Source: Coprinellus micaceus (Eukaryota > Basidiomycota > Agaricomycetes > Agaricales > Psathyrellaceae). Taken from it: DNA of 64,000 nucleotides. Each line of letters begins with the position of its first letter. Position 1 is the stretch's first letter. The notes below the pieces were generated by a model. It was not told the origin of the DNA, did no database searches, and worked only from the letters and a program-made list of their open reading frames with translations. The stretch is taken from NCBI GenBank assembly GCA_951394405.1, contig OX596343.1:248001-312000 (forward strand). Reading direction: 5' to 3'. Made by a program: the position numbers and the translations under genes. This document shows positions 35,297 through 47,777 of this stretch, in pieces.

Positions 35297-36787
35297 GGTG
35301 GTAGAGGAGAAAGAAACGTTGGATTCACCAGGACGCGCGCGTCGACGTTGATGCAGATTTTGGCCAGGCTTTCTCACGATGTAATGGAGTCAATAGAAGT
35401 TGTATTGAATCGTCTGAAGGCTTTGACTCGAAACTCACTCGAAGGGACGGAAGACCTTTCAAAGCCAACTTGGAGTCTCAGACTGTGGAAGGGACAGTAG
35501 TGCGTGTGCGCTTGCCAGCGGTGGCTAGCAACTCGTTTTGTCCCTGGAACCCTGGCTCACTGTAGGGCCGAGGGACATGAATAGAAGAAGGAACGCTCGA
35601 GACTTCTCAGTGCGCACACCTGCAACTCTGGATCTACTGACCGCAAGGGCATCCAGTCAAAGAGAGCGGGGCCGACATTCCTTAGTCGGGATCCGCGAGT
35701 CGAGTGTCACCTAGATTTACTGATTGCCATGGAACTGGAAGACCCTTTCTTTAGCCCCCGTCTGTTTGTCTGTGCCTACATAACAGCTTATACGCACATG
35801 CAGGTTCCTCAAGGAAGACCGACGACGATCGCCGAAGAACCGGGGAATTTCAGGGCAATCTCTTCGACTGGCAGGCGGGCATCTCGAGCCAACCTGATCC
35901 CTAGACCAAGAGGCCTTGCGGGGCGCACATACTTCCGGGTAGTTGCATGCTAAAAGGAGGTGGACGGTGACTCAAGGCCAGCGGGTCGGATCGTCAACCT
36001 AGGTCCCTTGCCAAGGTATATATCAACCAGGTGGGTCTCCGAGAACTGTGGAAACCGTGCTCGCTCACTTCCGGTGAGGTAGATGGGGAACAGGAAGAAA
36101 GGTTTGGAGAGCTTGGGGAGGGGAAACTGGTTATATATGGCTTTGGCGTTGTTGCTTGCGTTTGTTTGGGCACGAAGGGCGAGCCTGAGGTCATGGGACC
36201 CAAGATTTGATCCGCCCCGCGTGGTCCGCCGACGCTTTGAAGCTTGGGCGTCTAATAATTCGAACATGGCTTACAGTACTACACACGACAAATACCACGA
36301 TACCTGAGCACCACGCATATCTGAGCGGAGTTATAAAACCTCGCGACAATGACCATGTGAGTGAGGACCTTAGGTTATATGATGTTACTGTGGCCTTGAG
36401 GAGGCCGACTCGGACGCGCATCACGATTCACTCCTAAAGGATGAATGGGGGCTTATCACTTCTGGTTGTGGTCTCGGCCCCCGATTCGCAGAAAAATACA
36501 TCTCGCAAATTGTATTCAGTCTTGCGTGTATGTTCTTTACAACTCTGAGCCCACGAGACAGCCTGAGGAGGTCGCCGATCAGCTAATGTGACATTGTCCC
36601 GGGCGCTTCATTGATCTCGAGTTGCCATGATTATCGGTTAGACGAGGAGTTCGCCGTGGTCATTTCGAGGGACCCTATATCTTCTGGACACCTTAAGTGT
36701 AGCGTTTCAGCTACCTATGGGTGAAACGCGTTGAAGTAATGCCATGGTAAAGCAGTAGCGTGTTTGGACTTCACCTGCCGTCATGTA
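35297..36787. other. 1.5 kb intergenic upstream of BRR2
   Basis: This is the BRR2 promoter side. No gene or element ends were recognised. Confidence 0.5.
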
Positions 36788-39106
36788 GGTGCGCTGGGAA
36801 GCTGATAATATTCTGCTTCTTCGCTTCCCCTGTCCCTTCTATGTGCAACGATTCTGCTCAGTAATACAAAATTTCTCTGCTGAGCTTCCCAAGCACGCAT
36901 TTCGTAGCGCAAATGCGTCGAAATTGCTGATTTCGTCAGATTCTCCTTCTCCGATATCGCCGAGTCGTACCGTACAGGCGCCCGGTGGGCACGAGTCGAC
37001 CCACCCTTGGCTGAACTTCCACCAGATATGATGTGTTTTTCTGGATCCGCGTACCATTAAGGATCTCGACGGCGGTGATGGCGATGCCGAACATTGGCCG
37101 AACACTCTTAGAACCTATCACTTGCCTCCGCGGTTCGATAGAAACGCGGAGAGAGATACCAGTCACATCACTCAATCCTGTACTTCTTTACAATGTGTCC
37201 TCATTTATATGCCGACCAGCGTCTAGGGCACAGACCTACAGTTTTCATATCACCCAAACCCTTCCCCTACCCTTCAACTCATACCCCAGCAGCGAGAATG
37301 ACAGCAGGTCGACACGCCGAAGGGGTGATCAACCAGCTCTCGCCTGAGTTCATAACCGAGGTGAGTATTCAATCTTTGCACTGGGGTACCTTCAACTTAC
37401 CCATGGCGACGACTCTAGTGCGTTAATCGTGAGCGCCCCGGTGGCCACTTCAATTGCCGGTAGGCGCTGATCCTATGAATCCCGCGTACAGTCATGGCTG
37501 CATCGATATATGTACGTGTTTGTGATAGTGGCTACAACCATGAGCTGAGAGCCAGATGCTACCATTTAGATTTGCGATTATTTCTCTACGCTTGAGGAAG
37601 AGGGATGTACTCGGAGTGCCTCGGGCCAATAGAAGTACTCATAATCCACTAGATAAAATTTATCTGGAGTGGCGAATGGACTCTTGCAAAACTTCTATAT
37701 GTGCACCTCAGGTATCTCACCCTCACTTTCACTGGTATCACGGAGTTCGAGAGTATGTGCTTTCTCCCAAGATGTGAACTTGAAATGAAGCTAACACCAC
37801 GTACGTATCATGATCGAAGGCCACCTACTTCGACGGACGAGAGCTGGTGGTAAGGTGAGCAAGCACTTCCACCCATAGTTCGGCCAGCTTTGTACTGATA
37901 GCCCGCTACGAGATGGACTTTGGGCTTCTCGCCTTGATGAACGGTATGGCGGTTGGCCATCAAAATCCACCACCGTCCTAACAGATGTATCGGCTTAATC
38001 GATGATACAGTGGAAGCCTTTGTCCGAGCATACCTTCAACATGGCACGTTTGGGCCCAACTTTCATGCCGTTGACTCTCCAAAGCTCACTTCCAGTACTA
38101 TCTCAGGTATATTTATTCTGTGCATTTACGGTCTACTCGGGGCCACAAAGGCCAGTAGATTCGCTTGCATCGCAATATACGTGGTACGAACTTCAACTGC
38201 GAATAGCCCGGTTCAGACGGCAGACACTGGTACGAACCGGCACTCATAGGATTGCAGACCAACGCAACTATTTCATTCACACTCATGGTTAACCATATTA
38301 TCCGAAGTGGGTCTATCTTACCTTCCGAGCCTTTTGAAATTTGAACGAACATTGAAAATCTTGCATTCAACTCACATTCGCAGACAAGGACCCAACGGTC
38401 GGGGTAACAGAAGTCACGACCATTTTCCGCATCGTCGCGAATTACTGGGTATTCGCCAGAAATACGGGTGAGGCTTTTGTGCGATCGAGCCCATCCACCG
38501 AACTAACAATGTCTTCGAACCCCTGACCTTTGCCTTCGGTCTTAACCCACATGTTTAGGCGTGATGCTACTAGGCACGATTGCACTTTACAGGCGGTATC
38601 ACCGAGATCAGGTTCATAGCTGTCGTGTTGGCGGCCGGAGGTCACTTCTCTTCATCATCCGCCGCGATGGGCTAGCATGCTACGTTGGCCTGCTCGGTAG
38701 CTAGTCCTCTCTCGTTACCTATCATCCACAATCTGAGCCCTATGGTAGTGACCACCCTGTGTACTTGCGTCTTCTTTGCGCCCGGTTTCCCGGTGAGTTC
38801 TGGCCGATACCTCTAGGCCTCTTACAATCTAATCAATGTAATATCAGGAGACCGTGAGAGCTATCGCTTACTCTGGAAGGTGAGACAGGACAACTCCCCA
38901 ATTTTCCAGAGCCGCTGAAACGGGAAACCTCATCGTCAAGCATTGATCGGGTTATTAGCGCCATTCTGGCAAACCGACTCGTTATAAACCTCCGGGAAAA
39001 TGCTGTGTGGCAAGGGTCGCACTTGGAAAGCCTCTCAACTCTCCAGTTTGCAGGGAACCCCGACACCGTCAGGTCAGATACCACGCACCAAACCGTGAGA
39101 GGCTAG
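36788..39106 (+). repeat. Segmental duplication, copy 1 (with DUF6533 gene)
   Basis: From about 36788 (TGCGCTGGGAAGCTGATA) the sequence parallels 40518 onward through the upstream region, the gene and all its introns. The two copies are head-to-tail, offset by about 3.7 kb. Similarity in the upstream region is clear but diverged, so the duplication is not recent. Confidence 0.75.
37298..39106 (+). CDS. DUF6533-type membrane protein, duplicate 1, 304 aa
   Basis: Exons are 37298-37360, 37419-37428 (10 nt), 37492-37511, 37570-37602, 37653-37752, 37820-37854, 37913-37943, 38011-38043, 38107-38183, 38258-38306, 38384-38467, 38559-38696, 38749-38792, 38848-38879 and 38941-39106, total 915 nt. ICDYFSTLEEE + IKFIWSGEWTLAKLLY is the DUF6533 core. 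Hydrophobic segments follow: GIFILCIYGLLGA, ATISFTLMVNHII, VTTLCTCVFFAPGF, with RVISAILANRLVINLRE at the end. Two splice donors are unusual: 37603 reads GGATGT, and 38044 reads GCACGT. The rest is intact without stops, which argues the gene is or was recently functional. Function is unknown; the fold is receptor-like. Confidence 0.7.
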
Positions 39107-40517
39107 CGAGGCGGGGTGGGGGGAAGTAAAGGGTGCCTCACAGGGGCTGCACTTCAGCGTAACTTGCAGCGCCTTGGATGAATAGACACAAACATACTTT
39201 CCTCATATAGCTTCTGGGATCCATTTGAGAGTGTCACGTCTAGTAGCCATTCAAGCGCGTTGACGCGCGGCGTTCCGTGCAAAATCGCCTTAACTGAATT
39301 CAGAGTGCTATGAAATACGGTTCAGCGAACCGTCAGCGTTACTTCGATCGTGCACCGTTGGCATCTCAGGCCGTCAAATGAGGACTTGGGCGCTTAAAAC
39401 GTCCATTCATCCGTCGTTGGGGCCGGCGAACTCGATTGACTGCAGAACGACTGGGTTGTGGTGCGCCTATCGTCCAGATGACATTCTTTCCCTTGAATTT
39501 GTTGTTCTCATAGCCCTTCTCAGACAAATTGAGTGCATATCCGTCACGGTCTGCCTTGATTAACACTCCCTTGCACTCGTTGGGCGCTTATGCCATTAAT
39601 TTAATGCTCCCCGCGATTCCCGGCGAACTTCGCCATCTTGATGTTCTCGCCTCATTTTTGATATCACTCAGCGAGCCTTCTCTGCTGGTTTGTTCACAAA
39701 AAAGCTCATAAATGATCGACGGTGTCTCGCGTATGTATAAAGTGGGTGAGTACAATGGTGCATTGGTGGGCGCCTAATCAAAGCTGAGAGCCTCCTTAGC
39801 TTCGGAGACTCGTAGCCGTGGCGATGTGACGCTACTACGTGTTGCTGGAGGACGACATATTCCGCTATATATACGTGTTATGTGGGCGAAATAAGGCCTC
39901 AGGTCTTTTACGCCTACCGCTCTTCGTTCTCTCCTCCAACTCTCCTCTCTCCGTGGGCCAGCACCGATGACCGATGTGAGTATTGAAACGATTGTCCAAG
40001 ACTCAAGAAACGTCTAGCATATGCTGCTGAGGTAAGCGATTTCCCGACAAAGGGATGGCCAATTCGCGACGGCAAAGTCATACGGTCCTACGCCACGGCG
40101 CTCCTGCAGTTCCCCGGCGAACGCGTCCCGATGGCTGGTTGGGCGCTTATCACTCCTACCGGTGGTCTAGACCGCCGATTTTCAGAATAACCCGCCTCGT
40201 AGAACGTCAGCCTTTTTCACGACTTTTACGAATCAAAGCCCACAACCGTTGACGACAATGGGCTCCTTATCAGCGGACTTGAATGTACCCGTGTACCCTA
40301 TCGTTGTGGGCGCTTAATCGAACGCGATGCGCCGTGGTTCTCGGGGCTGCCAGGAGACCGCCGCGGCTCGCTTGACGGACCAAGTAGCTTCTGAAGACAT
40401 TAAAAGAGGATGCCACAGCTGCTCAAGTCTGACGCACTGCGTTGAGGTGATGGTAGAGTGGGTGGCCTCACATTTGAAGCCTCGTTAGCGACAATCGCTC
40501 AACTGCCGTAACACAGG
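39107..40517. other. Spacer between duplicated DUF6533 units
   Basis: No complete gene. It carries four copies of the GGGCGCTTA word (39388, 39582, 40141, 40308). A fragment near 39967 (ATGACCGAT followed by GTGAGTATT) resembles the first exon/donor junction of the flanking genes and may be a relic of a further copy. Confidence 0.45.
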
Positions 40518-42792
40518 GTGTGCTGAGAAGCTGATATTCTGCGCTTCCCTCCATGTCTTCTATATGCAATGGTTCTCTCCAGCATGGAAAATGTTTCTAC
40601 CGAGCTTCTTACACACTCGTTTCGTAGGTCCAGCGCACCGGCGCTGCCGATGTCGTCGGATTCCCCTCTCTAAAGCTACTATACGTCTGAGTCGTAAGGT
40701 AGGGAGTCCCCATGAATGGTTGTCTGCGCAACCTTGGCTTGAACTCTACTATGCGCGATGCTTCCCCTTGGGCCTGCGTAAAGCACAGACCCACTATGGT
40801 GGAAGTGGTGACGCTGGACACACCGTGAACCCACGATCGCCCTCATCAGTTCGATCCCAGAAGCACGCACAGCGATACTTGTCATATCACTCGATCCCGC
40901 ACCTCATTACAAGGCTTTCTCGCTTCCAGGGGATATGACATACTCGGGAACTCTGGAATCTACATATCCCTCGAACCTTCCTGGCTCCTCCCCTTCCATT
41001 TCCCCTAAATTTCTACCCTTAGGCAACGATGACTGTAGGCATCCACGCCGAGGGAACCGTAGACCAGCTCTCCCCCGACTTCATAACTGAGGTGGGTCCC
41101 CAACCTTCTAGTGCTGCGCCACCCCAATCCACCCTTGCTAACGGGCTCAAAAAGTGCATCAATCGTGAGTCCTGCGCCTGTGACTCGCATCCGTTGTTAC
41201 CAACAGGCATTGATGCACGTATCATGTCCAGTTGTGGCCGCAACGATATACGTACGCCATGACTCCGGCTGGGCGAGTTCACTAACCAAAGTTAGCGCTA
41301 TAGGTTTGCGACTATTTCTCCACGGTAGAGGAAGAGGAATGTTCTCGTAATCTCCCTAGTGAACGAAAGCGCTCATATTCCGATAGGTGCAATATATATG
41401 GAGTGGAAACCGGACCCTCGCGAAAGTTCTATACGTACACCTAAGGCACCTCACTCTCATTTTCACCGGTATCACGGAATTAGAGAGTAGGTCCTTATCC
41501 CGCGTCTTTTTCGAAGTGTTGTTGACGCCAGACCGTCACCTTTGAAGGTCATCTACTTCGACGGACTCGAGCTGGTGGGGTGGTGAGTACGCAATCTCCA
41601 GAAATAATGCGTTGTACTGAACTTGGGGCGCCAGATGGATTTTGGCTTTCTCGCCCTAATGAACGGTATGTAAGTTGGCATCCACCGTCACCTCCAGACT
41701 AATGAAGGGGCTGGCTCGATCGGAAACCCAGTGGAGTCCTTTGTACGAGCATATCTACAGCATGGTGGGTCTGAAACTATGCCCTTCGAGGAAAACCGTT
41801 CACGCACCGTCCAATACTACCAGGGATATTCGTCTTGTGCGTGTACGGGTTGTTTGGGGCCACAAAAATGAGTAAGGTGGCTTGTATCGCAATCTACGTG
41901 GTGAGAACTCTCTCTCTCGTGGTCCCTGCGTTAGTGGCGTTGAAAAGCATCGCAGGTGAACGCAACTATTTCGTTCACGCTCATGGTCAACCACGTAATC
42001 CAAAGTAAGCCAGCACCACCTTTCATACCCCCTGAGTCTCTGGGTATTTGCTTACACGCCTCGAAAACGACGACAGATAGGCATCCGGTAGCGGGGAGGA
42101 CTGAAACCATGACTGTTTACCGAATCGTGGCCAACTATTGGGTATTCGCCAGAAACACGGGTGAGCACAAACACCGTTCACTTGCTATAAGCGACCCACC
42201 GAGCCTTTAGGAATTATTCTACTGGGTGCGTTCGCACTCTACCGGCGGTACCACGCAGATCAAGTACCAAGCTCGGATGCCAGCGGGAGGAGGTCACTGA
42301 TCTTCATCATTCGTCGAGACGGATTGGTCTGCTATGTTGGTCTTCTGGGTGACATCTCGCGTTCCTTGGGTTATAGCTTTCGCACGCTAATAGCGCGAGG
42401 GTTCTGACAGCGACCACCCTTTGCACCTGTATCTTCTTTACCCCCGGGTTCCCCGTGAGTTGAACTATTTCACCTCCAGGGTAGCAGATCTGAATGATAT
42501 GGAACAGGCAACGGTTAGGACTATCGCTTATTCTGGAAGGTGGGATGCTCCCCTTTTCCCAGGCTAGTGGATCTGACAATCCTGAAGCCTTGACCGGGTG
42601 GTTGGTGCCATTCTCGCAACCCGACTGGTAATCAACCTCCAGAAGAGTGCGGCGGGGCAAGAGTCACAGATGGGCAGCCTCTCAGCCGTCCAGTTTGCTG
42701 ACAACCCCGACGATACCAGGTCCGATATCACACAAGAGATTCTGATCAGCGAACGTGGCTATCGGCGGAATAGTAGGGAAAGGACTGCGTAA
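40518..42792 (+). repeat. Segmental duplication, copy 2 (with DUF6533 gene)
   Basis: Parallel to 36788-39106 in the same orientation, including the upstream region with the shared words GAAGCTGATA and TTTCGTAG. Exon lengths are identical in 14 of 15 exons; only the last differs. Confidence 0.75.
41029..42792 (+). CDS. DUF6533-type membrane protein, duplicate 2, 317 aa
   Basis: Exons are 41029-41091, 41155-41164 (10 nt), 41232-41251, 41304-41336, 41387-41486, 41548-41582, 41635-41665, 41732-41764, 41824-41900, 41956-42004, 42077-42160, 42211-42348, 42411-42454, 42508-42539 and 42588-42792, total 954 nt. The core is VCDYFSTVEEE + VQYIWSGNRTLAKVLY. Later segments GIFVLCVYGLFGA, ATISFTLMVNHVI and ATTLCTCIFFTPGF parallel copy 1. 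The end is RVVGAILATRLVINLQK with a longer polar tail. The fourth intron has the donor GAATGT instead of GT. All other introns are GT-AG. The frame is intact across the other exons, so selection has probably been maintained. Multi-pass, receptor-like, no known ligand. Confidence 0.7.
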
Positions 42793-43334
42793 GCAGCGAC
42801 TCAACCGGGGAATGAACCATGGCGCACCGTATTTATGTAAATTATATCCCTTCATCGAATTCCGACGAGGACTATGTTCTGACGAAGGCCGAGCACGTGG
42901 GGGCGAAAGCTTCTTCAGAGATACTGATAGGCTTGCGATATGGTCCGGGTCTGCAGTGCACCTGGGCGCTCTTCGCCATTAACGCAGACTCGTGCCCGTC
43001 TTCGCCATTTTCACGCGTTACACGGGACGGCTTGTCAACAGCCAAGGTGCGTAGCCGGTCCTGGCGGAAATCCACCAAGCGTTCCAAGAGTCAGAAAGCG
43101 GAACATAGTGGAATCTTGAAGAGAGCTGGGGTAGAACGAGTTGTGTCGTCGTCGTTCCGGAGACTGAGGGGCCGTGAGAGCAAGGTTGCTCGTCTTCCTG
43201 TCCTCTCAGATAGTAGAAGGTGACCTGGCCCGAGGTGTCACTTTCTCGGAGCTGGCCCATCGCACTTCCGATTCGCATAGAAGTTGCTGAGGCAGACCAG
43301 TGAGGAGGAAGAAACGAAAAGGTGAAACAGTACT
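42793..43334. other. Intergenic, nothing recognised
   Basis: This is the 3' flank of duplicate 2. No gene with splice-consistent frame was found. Confidence 0.45.
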
Positions 43335-43342
43335 GAGTAAAC

Positions 43343-43918
43343 TAGGGTTGCGTGTATAATTCCCACCTGGGCATGTAAATAGTAACTTACAGGCGCCGAT
43401 TTTTCGGCCGGGCAACTAATGTAAGTTACAGGGCATTTAATTGTATTTTATTCTTCACGTGCCGTTCCTCGGCCTGGGGCGCTCAGGGACCTGTTTCTCC
43501 TACCGTAGCGCTCAACAGTGTTCTAAAGTTCCGAAAGTCCCTTCGGAGACCTATACTCGGCCACTTCTGCAGATCTTGGCATGGTCGCGAACCATTGCGG
43601 CCGGCGGATGGTCACTTCTGGGCTGGGCGCTTATCGCGAGGTGGGGAGTGGCCTTTCTAGATAACATGTAAGCCACCTAAGGGCTATCCCTCCAACTTCC
43701 TTGGGATGCTGATTCGTTGTTGGCTTGCTTCAGGTGCCCACACCCTGAGCATCAGGTTGCAGCAGCAAGGCACTGACCTAGTCCCACCAAGCACTCTCGC
43801 CCGTGACGATTAAGTTACACCCCCGTTTTCGAGCCCCAGTAAATAATTAGTAAGTTACTGTAATTTACATGTGTAACTTACACTTTGTAACAAAAGGTGA
43901 TTTACATACGCAACCCTA
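43343..43918. mobile_element. hAT-like MITE, 576 bp, perfect 8 bp target duplication
   Basis: It begins TAGGGTTGCG at 43343 and ends CGCAACCCTA at 43918. Identical octamers GAGTAAAC flank it (43335-43342 and 43919-43926). Subterminal words GTAACTTAC/GTAAGTTAC recur several times inside each end, typical of hAT transposase-binding regions. There is no transposase. The interior contains one GGGCGCTTA word (43625). Confidence 0.88.
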
Positions 43919-43926
43919 GAGTAAAC

Positions 43927-46900
43927 AACGCGACACAGTCGGTGTCACGGTCACGGGTGTTGGCACCGCCACTCCTGGGCCCACGTGGTACACGCGTCTT
44001 GTGATTTTGTGATTGGCGCCCATGCAATTACCCCTGAGTGTAGCACTCAACGCGTTTAACGCGTGTCTTTCCCAAAACAGAGCGCCATAGTGTTTAAACA
44101 CAGGAGGATATTCCCAGAAGACCCTATATGACGTGTTCTTACATGGACGGGCAGAAAGGCCAGTTCGCTGAGCGCTCCCCACAAGGTCAAAGTCCGTTCG
44201 TCGCATGAGAAGAGCTTGTGGGCACTCAACATTCCTCGAGGTCGACGCTAAGTTACAAGACGCAGAGAAGCTGTGTTTTATATACATTGAAAGACTCATA
44301 AGCCACCGCATCCCATTGGGACGCCGTATTGTCGCAAGATCCTTCTCTCTCGCCACGAGGGGGAATCGGTTTCGCTCGAGAACACCAATAACACGCCTCC
44401 AGAGGCATGATAACCCTTGATGTGCCACCCTCACTCCATGGAGCTGTTGGCCTCGCATTTGCCATATGAGCCCCACCAGGTACATTTAGCGCACCCGAGA
44501 TATTCCACTGGCCAAACGTGGACGACGAACAAGTGGGATTCGAAAAGGAAAAAGGACCTGGAAGGAACTACCCCGGGTCCCAGTATTCACATTATTTTCC
44601 ATTCGGAGACAGCTGACATTAAAACCACGCCCTCTCCATCTGTACGTCCCCACTTACTTGACTAGCCTGTGACATCGCGCCTGTCCTCGAATGTCAGTCA
44701 CCTCTCCACTGCTAGTCACCCAATAGATGCCCTCGAGTTTGCCAGGTATTCACCCCAGAATTGACTACGCTTAAACAGGCAAAGGGTCGGACTCATATGC
44801 AATGTGATACCCGGACGACAGTTGCATCGCAGGCTTTCATTTCGTTATAGCCGGATACCCGAGCAGTGCTAGCCATTACAAGTCGATCGATCGAGGGTGT
44901 CCACGGAGCTCCGCGCATACCCAAATGGCCCCTTAGCACGCAGCTCCAATGAGTTAATAAGCAACGTTGAGCACCCCCACCGGCCGCCGATCCCAGTCCA
45001 CCCACATCCCTGCCCATTCCCCTCCTGATGAATCCCACTCCGCGCATTATCCGGGCAAGGCGGTATGTATGTACGTCTGTATACCATCCGGCATTTCATT
45101 CCACATATCGACACCGAAGTCTTATTGACTCACCCCTCCCGTCCCACCACTAAGTCGTGAACCCAGAACCTTCCAAGGACCTGGCACCTTTATCCCAAAG
45201 CAGGCATGTACAAAGGAAAAACCATGCGGTTCGGGAGTGATTCGCAGCCTCGAGTTCTTCCTTCCTAATTCTCATTTTGGGTGAGCTGTGTGCGTCGATG
45301 TCCATCGCTCCCGCAGCTAGCGTGTAAAAGGTACAAGGCAGAGACGCGACTGACAAACAGCGCTGACGGGTATAGCTACCGGCGCCTATTTCCCCGCACA
45401 TGTTTTCCCCGCATTCCGTTTCCCCGCACACTCTGCGGTTCGCCACAGACACCCTCTACCACCCCTATCTTCCCGTTCCCTTCGACAGATACTCCACATC
45501 TCCCTTCCTGACTTCTTTATTCTGCGTCCATTCACTTACTATTCATTGATTCGAATTCGATTCTATGCACACCTTCCAATCATTCTACGCCCATCTTCTA
45601 ATCATTCCATATCTATCCACGACCATTCTATCCCATCGTGCAACGAGGCGTTAACGATTCTATACCGCCACGGGGCTGTGCCTGCCTCGTGGGGTGGGCT
45701 AATTAGCGCTATGGATTGGAGTGGTCTGCGGGAAGGATATCCGTATCTAATCTAATCTATCCTCCCCAGGCTCCGTCTCCGCTTATTGCTTATCCCTATC
45801 GAACACTCGCTTTCGAAGTTCGAAGAGAAGTAGGTCCACTCTCTCATGAACCCTTTACATTGCTCCCTCTCAGCACCCGCACTCCCCCACCCCCAGCGCT
45901 CTCCAGCACTTCACTGCCCTTCGCAAGGATCAGGTACGGAAAAACCGAAATTCCCGGCGAAATTCGAATTCGCGATGGTAATTTGACTACGAAGGTACGT
46001 GCGAGCCTGCTCCTTATTCGACGGGGATTGCGAGGGACGTCGTGCGAAACCCCGCGTTGGCTCCGCGGGTCCCTTGCGCGTATGTATGCGTCATCGAACT
46101 TCGCGATCGTGTCAATGTGAAGGGTATGGGGGGGATCCGGACGGGAATCTGCAGAGGAAGGCTCGTGAATATGTCAAAGGGTGTGATGGGTTGAGGAGTG
46201 CGGGGTAGAGGGCGCTTCGATCTTATCACAATCATACTACAGCCAAGCGGCGGAGGACAGTTGAGGTCCAGGTGCACCAGCATCCGAAATGTCTTCGTCC
46301 TGTGTCCAGAGAATACTGTGGTTACTTCACTCCCAACAATCCGTGGCTGAAACTTCTATTCCCTCTAATCATCTCTCCATCTTCTATCTATTGACTACTT
46401 TGTTCTGTGAATTCAATACTGGCACTCCCTCGAGCTTCTGAGAAGGCCCGACGACGCTCTCTATTCCATAGAGTCGCAAGCGGTGGAGATGGAGTCTACT
46501 AAGTCCGTCCGCGCGTTTTCGCGAGTCGAGCTGCGGAGCATGCTCACAAGAAGCTTGGATTTGCTCTCAGTTCCGTCCTTCGCAAGCCCAAACTCAAATC
46601 TTACTCCACCGTGGAAGGGGCGTAGGCTACACACTTATGCGTACGCGACCGCGCTGCTGGCCGCCTCCTCTCTCTCTTTCTTAAATGAGGGCCACTAGTA
46701 CACGCCCCTTTACGACAAACACCTCGAACCCGGGCGCCTAATCCCCATTCCCCCACATCCTCCGGACCTTCGCCACCCCATTGGCCCCCAACACCTAATC
46801 AAAACCCCGCTCCCTCCCCGTATTCCTAAAACGTCCACCATTGAGGCTCACTCTCTCGACATCTCTTCTCGAGAAAAGAAGCCCTTCCACTTCGATCGGA

Positions 46901-47777
46901 TTCTCGGACTCGGACTTGGGGGGTTCTTGTGTGAGCCATTGGTATTCACAGCCATGTATATATTTTCAGTAAGTACGAGTACTATCCAGCGTTGGTGGAG
47001 CAAACGTACGGCCGAAAATCGAAGCCAGAACGCAGAGAGCGGTGTTCACATCGTTGAGAAAATTCATGTTTCTTCTCCAATTCCACGACGCGTCAATCTA
47101 CCCATTCGCGTCTTCGAAAGCGTTCCAATACTCCTGACTTTCTCTCGAATTTTGGAGCGAGACACGTCAGCGCTACTCAGCTACATTCTCGTACCTTCTC
47201 ACACCGAACGCCTGCGCCACCTCTCCAGAGTCAACCTCCGCCCCACCCCTCTCCACCCTGGGTGAAATCCAAGCAGAGCAACCGAACCGTATCATACCAT
47301 ATCATATTATACAAAAACATTCCCCTTCCTTTCGTTTTTTCCTACAACAACAGCATGTAAACGTGAAGCCTTTAGGTACCGTCCGTACCAAACAAGGAAG
47401 GTAAAACAACCAACGATCGACGAGAAGCCTCAAATTCGGACCGAGAGCAAAGAAAAAAATCAAAATAAGTAAACCAACTCGAAAGCAAAAGCATAATAAG
47501 AAGTGGTGGTGGTGGTGACGGCAGTGGTATACAACAACAACGGCGACGAGACGGAGTCGAGGGCGGTAAAAAAGGGAACGACGAACGGAAAGGGGCTACT
47601 ACGAGAGAGTAAAGAAAAATAGAAAGGAAAGAGAAAAGCTATGAATACAATTTTGCGTAGAGAGGCTTCATGTTTTTTCGTCACGTTAATCGTTACTTCG
47701 TCAACCAAGTCATCGGCCCATCGGGCCTTTTCGTCCTCCTCTTCCCCTCCTCTTCCCCTCACCCCTTCATCCCCTCC
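43927..47777. other. 3.9 kb intergenic, no gene supported
   Basis: Short frames only. A lone GTGTTTAAACAC palindrome occurs near 44090, the same word that fills the 14.6-15.7 kb element. A run of CCCCGCA-type words occurs near 45390-45440. The right part (about 47280-47777) is the 3' flank of the bHLH gene and is A-rich on the plus strand. Confidence 0.45.
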
